Positions 9,601 through 17,577 of a stretch of DNA of 23,963 nt are shown here, one piece after another. The stretch is from a virus: IMG/VR virus record IMGVR_UViG_3300035703_000405, positions 1 through 23,963 of that record. One strand, written 5' to 3'. Both the position numbers and the translations under genes were made by a program. The notes below the pieces were generated by a model. It was given only the letters and a program-made list of their open reading frames with translations. It was not told the DNA's origin and did not search any database. Positions within the stretch are counted from its first letter, which is position 1, and every line of letters starts with the position of its first letter.

Positions 9601-10098
9601 TCAAGTGATACAATATCATTAGAAGATGATGAACAATTTCATTTTGGAAGAAAAGTTAAACCAATGCAATTCTTCTATACAGTTGAAAACAGTATATATT
9701 CAGTAATATCTGAAGATATGCTCAATATGTTTGCAACAATAGATGAGTTTAATAATTTAATAGGTATGCCTCATGAAAAATTTAGAACTGATTACAAAAA
9801 CTTAAGAATATTAAGAAACTTATTTTATTCTAAAGTTAAAAATTCTAAAATTGATGTTGAAAAATATTTTTCTTATTATAAATGGTTAGACGGAGCTATT
9901 GAGCAAATAATATCTAAGTTGTTTCCATTTTCTTCAAACTCTGATGCAAATGTAAGAAATGTTATAGAATCACATGTTCTTGAAAGATCTAAGCATTTAT
10001 GGAGTCCAGAGATAATAAAAACATCTCCAAAGAAAAAGCCATTAGAATTTTCAGTAAAATCCTTCCTTAATAGTTCAAAATTAAACAAAATTGTATAA
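6694..10098 (+). CDS. Large virion protein with two LamG-like lectin folds
   Basis: This 1134-residue protein has a mosaic layout. The first LamG/concanavalin-like jelly-roll spans about 155-390 and ends in the typical closing strands (Ser-Gly-Ser-Leu-Asp-Asp-Phe-Arg-Phe-Trp, 316-325, then Tyr-Tyr-Lys-Phe-Asn). A helical middle, about 430-590, contains Tyr-Asn-Asn-Leu-Ser-Tyr-Ile-Phe-Lys-Ser-Lys-Gly-Thr-Glu-Lys (546-560), like the 'KGT' helix of tail-protein-I-type baseplate proteins. A second LamG-like region, about 650-865, closes with Phe-Tyr-Asn-Leu-Lys-Val-Trp-Asn-Thr-Lys-Leu-Ser (837-848). The C-terminus has a helical block with Tyr-Tyr-Lys-Trp-Leu-Asp (1061-1066) and Glu-Ser-His-Val-Leu-Glu-Arg (1092-1098), which I recognise from large environmental phages. 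The lectin folds suggest binding of surface sugars; the ends probably anchor it in the baseplate. AAGGA (6680-6684) lies 9 bases before the ATG. Confidence 0.8.
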   Translation: MSIKNLFTNAGTVVSNKSLSDVTSSLGLESYGVISSSYSRYNLLLPDLNFQDPAEFAKYGSAEKYYENSIKKIAQTYPYDGSKKQKLEWRNNCSYLDLYLFENEYPRHTGSITIGKNFGTSSVKNNGYYETPTRTEYIKVNPGLSTGSIYDEDKDRRTSFSFNSEKGFCVEFYMNPNTWSADLATATFQVVLNAGALSSETTSSVAFPDGGFQFLIAVNTTDLLVGMEDGNTVSYITYPNAFSYNKWNRYSVNFHSGGTVDIWKDGSKVKSDTFASNHWPYIPVHMKLSGTIGAFCGFPYGTWYSNGARIGWNKFSGSLDDFRFWREARTDKEIASNWFCSVDGGYDSDEQLTPKMGWYYKFNESTVGTASIDANILDYSGRRNHATWIGYQSGSRLDYSPMINEFRDPILHLSSSRVYSFLSEKMLSGKDYDIQNNGAIINNLPSFLKDEDSDNHYANFTQIIASMFDSFWLEIKSLTSLKDSSYFSSGSLHSDILLKLINSSGIELNSIFDGYSLKELIEGKNDLFSFETEIEKIKQVVYKNIYNNLSYIFKSKGTEKSIKSVFRSFGVDDDVIKIKSYVKEGKLEIDGSKTIDTVRRKNVLDLFGKTDEQNMNGTVFLKYCPDISGSANYLTNSIDSETNKKYIKDKTFEANILFPYKYPFSDQNHVFLNQNDLSASLFGFVQVNDSISLTSEDSTWHADPYRLNVFAVQRDRYSKDAKFVFILTGSNYNRIYTETQWYENVYDNTKWTFGLKFYDSNQYAHSGLFAHTTSFDILAFQEESGIILNSFSSSFDLYYTGSSYEYNTFLKGKTKPYIGALRTNFTGTLLYPTQAKFYNLKVWNTKLSDENIKRHSYDMHNFGTFSSSWNAYNIEDVLRDSNNLPKEYFPKAETLVINWDFEKEYVPNQSGYFTVSSFRSGSVYQPSNIFYASNRYNYAGIGSNFNYSATVIEKAHAIEQKNKMPTDYHSSDTISLEDDEQFHFGRKVKPMQFFYTVENSIYSVISEDMLNMFATIDEFNNLIGMPHEKFRTDYKNLRILRNLFYSKVKNSKIDVEKYFSYYKWLDGAIEQIISKLFPFSSNSDANVRNVIESHVLERSKHLWSPEIIKTSPKKKPLEFSVKSFLNSSKLNKIV

Positions 10099-10118
10099 TA
10101 AATCTAATTAAGATAGCT

Positions 10119-13100
10119 ATGCCATATCCAGAATTAACACAAACTTTATATCTATTGACAGGAGAGGTGGTTACAGAACCTACTTCTACTATCAAAAATA
10201 TATTAACAATAGAAAATTATACACATACAGGAACTGTATTTCTAGTTCCTCAGACAAATTTAAATAACAAAAAAAGAACAAATTATTTAAACAGTTATGA
10301 GGTATTTAATTCAACTGGAAGAAGAGATAACAATTTATCTGTTAGAGATATATCGCTGTCTTCTTCGTACAATGAAGTTGTCATAAGTGGTGAAAACAAA
10401 GATGTAACTGCTTATGCTAGAATTAAAAACAAAAACATATTTGCAGTTAAATTTAGTGCTCCTGGTGGCAAAAGAACAGATTCTGTTAAAAACACTGACT
10501 TAGAATCTGGAGAATATTCATCAAATAATAGTATAAATTTTAGAAACTATGAAGCAAGATATACACAGAGTATAGATTTACAGCAGCATACTGATTTAAA
10601 TTATACATCAACATATACAACACATAAAACAAATAGGAATCATAGATATCTTGTAAATTCAAGTGATGTAATATATTCAAAATCTGATAATGGCTATGTT
10701 AGTCATCAACTTCCATATCATAAAGATCAGATTTCATGGGCATATAAATTATATAATAATGATGCTGAAAGAAGGAATCATTATGTTGTAAATAATATTC
10801 AAACAGGCTCAGAGTTTTATATCACGCTATCATTTGACGGCACAGATTTATCTCAGTCATTTGGTTCTGATTACAAGTTAATATATGGCAATTCATCTTG
10901 GACTCAAGTTAGAGCATCGCAAAACTGGAAAATCAGAAAGTTAAGACAAAATTCTTATTTTATAAAAAATAGTACAGAGACTACGCAAGAAGGTCGTGGC
11001 ACAAGACTTGATCCATTATTGCTCATATCTTCAGGAAGTCTTGATACATCGTCAGAAGGTAAAATCATATTCAAAGAGCCTGTTGTTGATTTCTGTCCAA
11101 CTTATACTCAAATAAATTACAATGATCAATATATAATTGATAATACATTGTATAATTCTAAATTTTATAATGATGAGTTGAATAATAAAAACAATATAAA
11201 TCAAGATCAACAAGAAGATGTATTGGATTATTTTAGTGATTCAGATAAATCAATCAAAAAATACAAGAAACAGATATTTCCTCAAGCAAAAATATCTGGA
11301 TTAAACAGAACAAGATCTAGAGAGAACTTCGTATATCGTCCATGGAGAGATGAATATTTTTCTGTATCAGCAGATGGATATACAGCTTCACTTCATTATG
11401 ATAATGTTAGAGGCGTAACAGATCCAAATTATAAAGGATATACTATACCATCTCTTTTTCAAAGTGATGGTTCGCCAGAAGATGGCAAAATATCTGGCTC
11501 AATTTGGCCGCTAGATTCTTATAGATATAATTATTATGAACCTCCTCCTCCACTTGGAAATGCTTACTCCAGTGCTTCTAACAGAGTTCTGGGAGAATTA
11601 TTGTTATTTTATAATTATATTTATGCAGGTGGAATTAACCAAGTATCATCGCCTGAATATCCTTGTGTCGCATATTCTTTAAATTCTTTTCAAACATATA
11701 ATTCAGAATTACCATGGACAGCTTTTATTAGAGCAAACTCAAAACCGTTTGATGATAACAATAAAAAATTTGAAGAAGACATAATAAAATTATATAAAAA
11801 TTATTCAACACTATCTGAATATAATTTATCTCAACAAATTACAAATGATAATTTTGAAAAAATATCAGAGATATCAAAAAATAATTCTTTTAATTTTTAT
11901 AATACAGGTTCAAATATAAATTTTAATTCTGATAATATCACGATAAAAGACAAACTTTCTTTTAGCATTAACTCTGTTTTAAAACTTAGACCTTATCAAA
12001 ATTTTTATCCAGTTTTTCAGTCGATGAATTGTGCATCCATATTATCATCTTCTCTTTCTAAAATTAGTTCTTTTAATTTTAAAGAAAATGGTCAATTAAA
12101 TGGTGTAAATTGGATGTGTCATCCTTTTTTTGCTCCAGGTATTTTGTATAATTCCATAAAAGCAGGTGCTCCTATGCCATTTGCATACTCAGCGACACCA
12201 GGTGAATTAAATACTGCAAGTTTTGAGTCAATATTTGACGTACAATCGTATCTAAAAAATAAATCTATAAATGAATTTTTAATAACAGAAAGTTTTAATT
12301 CTAATTTTTATAAAAATTGTATAAATAACTTTTTAAGTGAAATAAAATATACATTTTGCAAAAATAATTCTTTAGAATATTTTACAAGTAAAAATGAAGA
12401 TGAGTTTCCTGTATTTCAAAATGGAAAAGAATATGTTTTAGATATTTTTGTTGAACAAGGAAGGCTGGACTATATTAATAATTTAATAATAGGTGGCATA
12501 AATTATACAGATAAATTAAGTTTTGGTAACACAAAAAATGTTCCTTTGTGGACATATTTGTACGGAAGCTCATCTGCTATAAATCCAATAAAAGCTGCTA
12601 TGACTAGAGTATCTTTTACGCCTTCATCTACTAGAAAATATACCATAGATGAAATATTTGCAAATTTAGTGATAACAACACCTGCATCTCATACGTCTTC
12701 TTATGAGCCCTTTGGGTTTGATATCAATGAATATCATAAAATCACTGAATCATTTAATATATTAGAAAAAGAATTAAATGAAGATGGAATATCTAAGTGG
12801 AAAATAAAATCAAAATGGGAATTTCCATATTTAATCATGACAGAATCATTTTTATCATTTAAAACTGCTCATGGTATATCTTATAGTCCTCCTACTATGG
12901 CACCTTCTTTAGTGTCCAGAAAAAATGTTGACGGATATTATGTTGGAGGTTTATGGCATGATTTCTGTGAAATCCCCAATTCAGAACAAGGTCTTTTTGT
13001 AAAAATTTCAGATTTAGATTATCAATCTACTGACCAATCTATACAAATTAAGTCAGCATCTCTTGCTGATATGGTGGGATTTAAAAAAGAGACAAAGAGA

Positions 13101-13577
13101 ATTGGAGAATTAAATGAACAAAAAGAAATATCTGAATTAATATGTATTGTTCCTGTAAATAAAAATAATAATTCATTTATAAAGATAGATCAGACATTTG
13201 ATTTATATCAAGAAAATCAAAAATATTTAAAAAAATATATATTACCTCCAAAACTTGATTATCTTTTAGACGGTATTGATCCAGTTATCATGTTTTGCAA
13301 AGAAGTAACAGATATTTGGTCAAAAAGAGATTTGTCTTATATATGGCAAAATTTGTTGCCTCAAAATGGATTAAATCATAAACACAAATCTGAAAAATAT
13401 GAAGTAGCAGATCAAAAGGCAATAGAATTATTAAAAAATAAAGAAGTTTATTTTATGATATTTAAATGTAAATTAAGATCTGTTACAAACCCACATGGAA
13501 CATATGGATATAATTGGCCTTATGATGAATGTAGTTTGATAGAGCTTGCACAAATTGAAGCAATTACTGAGGAATAA
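10119..13577 (+). CDS. Giant uncharacterised virion protein with 'FSAPGG' and 'FAPGI' motifs
   Basis: This 1152-residue protein has no named family that I can assign. I recall its landmarks from a long structural protein of big environmental phages: Lys-Phe-Ser-Ala-Pro-Gly-Gly (111-117) followed by Asn-Phe-Arg-Asn (140-143), His-Lys-Thr-Asn-Arg-Asn-His (about 168-174), Ser-Ile-Trp-Pro-Leu-Asp (near 460), Leu-Arg-Pro-Tyr-Gln-Asn-Phe-Tyr-Pro-Val (near 622), and Phe-Ala-Pro-Gly-Ile-Leu-Tyr-Asn-Ser-Ile-Lys-Ala-Gly (near 671). A Pro-Pro-Pro-Pro run lies near 474. The N-terminus lacks a signal peptide. The composition is rich in Tyr, Asn and Ser with alternating strands. The start has only weak Shine-Dalgarno support, 20 bases after the previous stop. 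Sitting between the lectin-fold protein and further tail genes, it is most likely a tail or baseplate periphery component; no enzyme motif is visible. Confidence 0.75.
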   Translation: MPYPELTQTLYLLTGEVVTEPTSTIKNILTIENYTHTGTVFLVPQTNLNNKKRTNYLNSYEVFNSTGRRDNNLSVRDISLSSSYNEVVISGENKDVTAYARIKNKNIFAVKFSAPGGKRTDSVKNTDLESGEYSSNNSINFRNYEARYTQSIDLQQHTDLNYTSTYTTHKTNRNHRYLVNSSDVIYSKSDNGYVSHQLPYHKDQISWAYKLYNNDAERRNHYVVNNIQTGSEFYITLSFDGTDLSQSFGSDYKLIYGNSSWTQVRASQNWKIRKLRQNSYFIKNSTETTQEGRGTRLDPLLLISSGSLDTSSEGKIIFKEPVVDFCPTYTQINYNDQYIIDNTLYNSKFYNDELNNKNNINQDQQEDVLDYFSDSDKSIKKYKKQIFPQAKISGLNRTRSRENFVYRPWRDEYFSVSADGYTASLHYDNVRGVTDPNYKGYTIPSLFQSDGSPEDGKISGSIWPLDSYRYNYYEPPPPLGNAYSSASNRVLGELLLFYNYIYAGGINQVSSPEYPCVAYSLNSFQTYNSELPWTAFIRANSKPFDDNNKKFEEDIIKLYKNYSTLSEYNLSQQITNDNFEKISEISKNNSFNFYNTGSNINFNSDNITIKDKLSFSINSVLKLRPYQNFYPVFQSMNCASILSSSLSKISSFNFKENGQLNGVNWMCHPFFAPGILYNSIKAGAPMPFAYSATPGELNTASFESIFDVQSYLKNKSINEFLITESFNSNFYKNCINNFLSEIKYTFCKNNSLEYFTSKNEDEFPVFQNGKEYVLDIFVEQGRLDYINNLIIGGINYTDKLSFGNTKNVPLWTYLYGSSSAINPIKAAMTRVSFTPSSTRKYTIDEIFANLVITTPASHTSSYEPFGFDINEYHKITESFNILEKELNEDGISKWKIKSKWEFPYLIMTESFLSFKTAHGISYSPPTMAPSLVSRKNVDGYYVGGLWHDFCEIPNSEQGLFVKISDLDYQSTDQSIQIKSASLADMVGFKKETKRIGELNEQKEISELICIVPVNKNNNSFIKIDQTFDLYQENQKYLKKYILPPKLDYLLDGIDPVIMFCKEVTDIWSKRDLSYIWQNLLPQNGLNHKHKSEKYEVADQKAIELLKNKEVYFMIFKCKLRSVTNPHGTYGYNWPYDECSLIELAQIEAITEE
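13569..13573 (+). promoter_or_regulatory. Shine-Dalgarno inside the end of the upstream gene
   Basis: GAGGA overlaps the last codons of the 1152-residue protein gene and lies 6 bases before the ATG at 13580. It fixes that start and implies coupling across the 2-base gap. Confidence 0.65.
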
Positions 13578-13579
13578 AA

Positions 13580-14401
13580 ATGACAACTTTGTTTGATAAA
13601 AAACAGGATGTAATTGATTTTCAATTAACTCCTCTTGGAAGAAAAAGACTTCGCGAAGGTACATTTGAACCAACTTATTATGCCTTTGGAGATGCAGATG
13701 TAACTTATGATACAAGATTTTTCGGTATATCAGGAAGTCAAAATCAAACAGTACAAGATTTAGATACAAAAGACAGGCCAAGAGTATTTACATATCCAAC
13801 TTTAGATACAGATAAAAACATATTTAAAGATAAATTCTATAAACCTTCAGTATTGGGAAACTCTCAGGTTGGAAATCAATTATATCCAGCTTTTGAGTTG
13901 AAATTATACAACGGTCATATATCTGGTAGCACAAAATATATGACATCTACATTTTTAAACGAGAAAGTTCCTACTGTACATATAAATATGAAATGCAAGT
14001 ATAACAATGAAAAGAAAGTGTTTGAAGGTGAAAGTGAATATTTATTACTTGAATTAAATGAAATAAATGGATTGTTTGAAAGAGAGAATTTTGAATTTTC
14101 AATCTTAAAAAGAAAAAAACCAAGAATGGTAAATGGTCAGCTTGTGTATCCAGAGGTTCAATTATATTTTTCAGAATTAACACAATCTGAAACAATTGAA
14201 AATCCATTGGCAATAATATCAGAAAAACCTGATACAACATCAGTTGAATACTTCTTGCAAATCAATAATGATGAAAATATGTTTACAGATGTTAAGCTTG
14301 ATTTTTATTCTGGATTAGAAAATGTAGTAGATTTAAACAATCATAATCAAGCAAATATCTATTTAAGACCTGAAAATGATCCAGATTCGAGGGATTGCTA
14401 A
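13580..14401 (+). CDS. Phage virion protein with N-terminal LTxxGRxRL module (copy 1)
   Basis: This 273-residue protein begins with a compact motif: Val-Ile-Asp-Phe-Gln-Leu-Thr-Pro-Leu-Gly-Arg-Lys-Arg-Leu (11-24), Gly27, Tyr-Tyr-Ala-Phe-Gly-Asp-Ala-Asp-Val-Thr-Tyr-Asp (33-44). The same arrangement, with L16-T17, G20-R21, R23-L24 and G27 at identical residue numbers, opens the protein at 20221. The rest is beta-rich and ends with Asp/Asn-rich sequence. It has no signal peptide or membrane helix. I recall this N-terminal pattern from uncharacterised structural proteins of large environmental phages. It loosely resembles the start of the phage tail-collar family (Leu-Thr-x-x-Gly then Gly-Asp), so it may dock a fibre-like protein to the tail; that is inference. 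Its TAA overlaps the next ATG by one base. Confidence 0.75.
   Translation: MTTLFDKKQDVIDFQLTPLGRKRLREGTFEPTYYAFGDADVTYDTRFFGISGSQNQTVQDLDTKDRPRVFTYPTLDTDKNIFKDKFYKPSVLGNSQVGNQLYPAFELKLYNGHISGSTKYMTSTFLNEKVPTVHINMKCKYNNEKKVFEGESEYLLLELNEINGLFERENFEFSILKRKKPRMVNGQLVYPEVQLYFSELTQSETIENPLAIISEKPDTTSVEYFLQINNDENMFTDVKLDFYSGLENVVDLNNHNQANIYLRPENDPDSRDC
14389..14393 (+). promoter_or_regulatory. Ribosome binding site that fixes the start at 14401
   Basis: GAGGG lies 7 bases before the ATG at 14401. A longer frame could open at a TTG at 14395, but that codon would be only one base from this site, so the ATG, which overlaps the upstream TAA as TAATG, is the better start. Confidence 0.75.
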
Positions 14402-17400
14402 TGAATCAAGTATTGCAGCCAAAAGTTTTAGATTCTCTAGGATTAGTTCCTAATATATCAAATATTTTTTTAATAAAAAATTCTTCTTCTTATTACAATA
14501 TAAATTTTGAAATAAATGTTCCTATAGAACAAAAGAAAAATCCATGGATATTTGAGCAAAACATATTATCAATGCTTGACTTGGGCATGTTATTTTGTTT
14601 CAACAAAGATCTTCAATTAGAATTATTACAAGATAATGCAAAGATATACAGCAAAATAAATTCAGAAAAATATGTAGAAGGAAAAGATTATATACAAAAG
14701 TTTAGCAAGATACAACCTTCTAAATTAAATTTTGCAAAAAAAAGCTCAACATTGTCTGAGGTATTATCTACAGGATTTTCTGAAAATATAACAATTGAGA
14801 CATTAGATGTAAAACATTTTTCTGTATTTATAAGCATACTTCTTTCAAATGAAGAAATATCAAAGAAATTTAATATAGGATTGGATAAATTAAAAAATAT
14901 AGTAGGCACATTTTTAAACGAAGTGTTTATTGAAGACGGCAAATATATTAATTCAAAATTAAATGATATTACCGTATTTAAAGATAAACAGAAATTTAAT
15001 TTTAATTCAACTGCAATAATAAATCCATTAAGCAATAGCTCTGTTAAATCACTGAATAGAACAGAAAGCAATTACTTTTCAGAATTATATTACAGTTGGA
15101 ATAAAGAAAAAAATCTAACTGGATATTTTTATGCAGATATTCAGAAGATATTAAAAGAAAAAAGCTCCCTGCCTGTCTTTTTTGAAAATAATAAATTTTT
15201 GCAAAATTTTTATTCAAATAAGCAAAATTATTATCCATTCTGTATAAAAATAAAAAGATATAACAATGTACTAGAAGAAACTTTATACGAAGGCATATTT
15301 GATGATTTTATTTCAAATAATTTAATTAAAATAAACAAATTATCATTTGAGAATGACAAGATGTTTATTTCATTCTGTGATCTTGAATCTAATACATTAA
15401 ATAAAAAATATAAATATAAAATTGAACTATTCTTTTCGGATAATACATTAAAATATTTTTCTAATCTAAAAGAGCGTGTTTTAGTTTTAGATAAAAATAT
15501 ACAAACAATATATAATATAGCAAAAACTGGAAATTATTATCTTCTTGCTTTAAATTCTTTTAATCCTCAATTCTTTAAAACTTTATTGGCAAATAAATTG
15601 TCATTAGAGAATACAATAATTGAAATAGCAAATATTCTTACAGAATTCAAATTTCTTGATAATAATACTATTACAAGTATTAAAACATTAGCATATAGTA
15701 AGTTTCACAACTTTGATACACTAGATTCATTTATGGATATAGTAGGATTTTTAAAGTCTGAAATATCAAGATTAGAGAACTTTTCTAGAAATAAATTGTT
15801 TTCTGATATAAAAGTTGAAACAAACTTTAACAATAAAGATGTAGATTTTCAAAAAGAAAAAGATTTTCTAATTTCATTATTTCCTTCTGATACATCTCGT
15901 GGGTATTCATTTACTTCAAACACTCAATTTTATGACAGAGTATTGAATGAAACTTCTAAGTTCTACAGTGTATCTGAATTAAACAATTCAAATAAATATA
16001 GATTTTTATCTCCATATAAAATAGATGGAAAATACAACTCAATCATTCAGAATTCAAACTTTAATGAACTAGATTTTGATTTATATAATGAGCTTTTTAT
16101 AGATTATTTTATGTCTAAAATTACAAAAGAAAATTTTTCTTCCATGTCTAGAACAGAGAAGTTGCAAAATGTATTAAATCATTATGGAATAAATGTATCT
16201 TTATTTACAAAAGAAGCTGTATATGTAGAAAATACAAACAAAAAAACAAATTCTTTAAATTTAACAAAAAATAATGTTCAAATAGATCAAAAAATATTGT
16301 TTGATTTATTTATCAATTGTTTAGTATTAAAAGATGGAACTTTATTTAACTTTGAATTTTTAAATCCAAACAGTGAAAAGTCTAAAGTAGCAAAAATTGA
16401 TCCTTCTTCTCTGCCTATCCAGACAGATTCGGTAATAAAATCATATAGAAATGATAAAGTTTCTATTAATTCTGCACAGTCATTTGATCAAATCATATCA
16501 TCTAAAAGTAATTTTTTTGCAGTATATATGAATTATAAAAATATATACATTTTGCAATATCTAGATATTACAGATTTTCAATGGAAAAACATGGAAGAAA
16601 ATATTGTTCTTGGTAGATTTGACAAAATATTATGTAGATTTATACCTTATTTAAATTATGATTTACAAATCAATAAGAATAATTTATTTGATTTAACAGA
16701 AATTGATGATATCTTTGTTTTAGAATGGCAATCTCAAATACAATCTAGACAGCCAGCAGGTGATGTTGTCCAATCAACTCGTGTTGCACAGGTTGTGCAA
16801 CAGGATACAGATATGCAACAAAACAACTCTAGAACGCCTTCTGTAAGCATTCAGCAATCAAATAGAGCAGTAATACCATCTAGAGCAGTATCGGCGGTTA
16901 GAGGCACAAATTCTCAAAATATTTCTAAGCTATCAGTAACAGAAAAACAAAATATTATAAACAATAAAAAAGAAGAAGTTAACATAATCAAGCCACAAGA
17001 TATAACAAAAGAAAAATCCATCAGAGTAGTAAATCAAGTACCTGTTATGGAAGAAAAAGTGATTGTAAAAAATGAAGTAATCAAAAATGAAGAAAAAGTT
17101 ATATCAAAAATTGATGCAATTGTAGAAATACAAAAAAATCAAAAACAGCAAGACAAGATAAATAATATTTCAACAGAAAGAGAAAATATTAAGAAATCTG
17201 TTCAAAATGAAGTTATAAAGAAAGACGAAGTTGTTTCAAAAATTGAATCTATTGTTGAACCAGTGGTGGCAAAAGCGCAAAAACAAGAAATTGTAGAACA
17301 AATAAAATCAGTAGTTCAATCTGTAATTTCAAATTCTCAATCAGTTCCTGAGCCTGTTATTTCAAAGCAATCAGTTTCTGAATCTATTACTGCATCTGCA

Positions 17401-17577
17401 CAGACAGTTGCAAGGCAGCAAATAGAACAAAAAAATCAAGAAATAATAAAACAAAATTCTAAACCACAAGGAATTAATGATAAACCTAATTATCCTAAAG
17501 ATGTTGCTAAACAGGCAAAAAATTTATCTCCTGATGAATTATCAAAAGCTTTAAAAACAGGTAAATTGAACAAATGA
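14401..17577 (+). CDS. Large uncharacterised structural protein with low-complexity C-terminal tail
   Basis: This 1058-residue protein falls into two parts. Residues 1-775 are a folded-looking mix of helix and strand, rich in Asn, Lys, Phe and Ile, without a motif I can name; Asp-Lys-Ile-Leu-Cys-Arg-Phe-Ile-Pro-Tyr lies near 741-750. From about 775 the composition changes sharply to Gln, Lys, Glu, Ser and Val with almost no aromatics, as expected for a disordered or coiled-coil tail. That tail contains an imperfect repeat at residues 891-909 and 936-953. The chosen ATG overlaps the preceding TAA by one base and has GAGGG 7 bases upstream. The end overlaps the next gene (ATGA). Position suggests a tail or baseplate component; the long flexible tail could be a tether. 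Function is unknown. Confidence 0.8.
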   Translation: MNQVLQPKVLDSLGLVPNISNIFLIKNSSSYYNINFEINVPIEQKKNPWIFEQNILSMLDLGMLFCFNKDLQLELLQDNAKIYSKINSEKYVEGKDYIQKFSKIQPSKLNFAKKSSTLSEVLSTGFSENITIETLDVKHFSVFISILLSNEEISKKFNIGLDKLKNIVGTFLNEVFIEDGKYINSKLNDITVFKDKQKFNFNSTAIINPLSNSSVKSLNRTESNYFSELYYSWNKEKNLTGYFYADIQKILKEKSSLPVFFENNKFLQNFYSNKQNYYPFCIKIKRYNNVLEETLYEGIFDDFISNNLIKINKLSFENDKMFISFCDLESNTLNKKYKYKIELFFSDNTLKYFSNLKERVLVLDKNIQTIYNIAKTGNYYLLALNSFNPQFFKTLLANKLSLENTIIEIANILTEFKFLDNNTITSIKTLAYSKFHNFDTLDSFMDIVGFLKSEISRLENFSRNKLFSDIKVETNFNNKDVDFQKEKDFLISLFPSDTSRGYSFTSNTQFYDRVLNETSKFYSVSELNNSNKYRFLSPYKIDGKYNSIIQNSNFNELDFDLYNELFIDYFMSKITKENFSSMSRTEKLQNVLNHYGINVSLFTKEAVYVENTNKKTNSLNLTKNNVQIDQKILFDLFINCLVLKDGTLFNFEFLNPNSEKSKVAKIDPSSLPIQTDSVIKSYRNDKVSINSAQSFDQIISSKSNFFAVYMNYKNIYILQYLDITDFQWKNMEENIVLGRFDKILCRFIPYLNYDLQINKNNLFDLTEIDDIFVLEWQSQIQSRQPAGDVVQSTRVAQVVQQDTDMQQNNSRTPSVSIQQSNRAVIPSRAVSAVRGTNSQNISKLSVTEKQNIINNKKEEVNIIKPQDITKEKSIRVVNQVPVMEEKVIVKNEVIKNEEKVISKIDAIVEIQKNQKQQDKINNISTERENIKKSVQNEVIKKDEVVSKIESIVEPVVAKAQKQEIVEQIKSVVQSVISNSQSVPEPVISKQSVSESITASAQTVARQQIEQKNQEIIKQNSKPQGINDKPNYPKDVAKQAKNLSPDELSKALKTGKLNK
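17071..17127 (+). repeat. Imperfect coding repeat, unit A
   Basis: It encodes NEVIKNEEKVISKIDAIVE (residues 891-909 of the 1058-residue protein). It matches unit B at 17206-17259 with one extra residue and a few substitutions. The units are 135 bases apart start to start, in frame, inside the Gln/Lys/Glu-rich tail. Confidence 0.7.
17206..17259 (+). repeat. Imperfect coding repeat, unit B
   Basis: It encodes NEVIKKDEVVSKIESIVE (residues 936-953), the partner of unit A. The DNA copies differ at many third positions, so the duplication is old or kept at the protein level. A weaker related stretch (Glu-Ile-Val-Glu-Gln-Ile-Lys-Ser-Val-Val) follows. Confidence 0.7.

Noticed and set aside
13981-13988. 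TATAAATA, identical to the T4 late promoter core; similar strings near 15408.
   Set aside because: They are inside genes, not upstream of any start, and such strings are expected by chance at this AT content.
14395-14403. TTG at 14395 as the start of the 1058-residue protein.
   Set aside because: It lies one base from the GAGGG ribosome site; the ATG at 14401 has correct spacing and a TAATG overlap.
14688-15071. Antisense open frame of 127 codons, and similar minus-strand frames elsewhere (603-860, 13473-13781, 13971-14240).
   Set aside because: They lie wholly opposite well-supported long genes or across their junctions, have no ribosome sites or family motifs, and show the low-quality Phe/Leu/Ser-rich translation expected of the reverse of AT-rich coding DNA.
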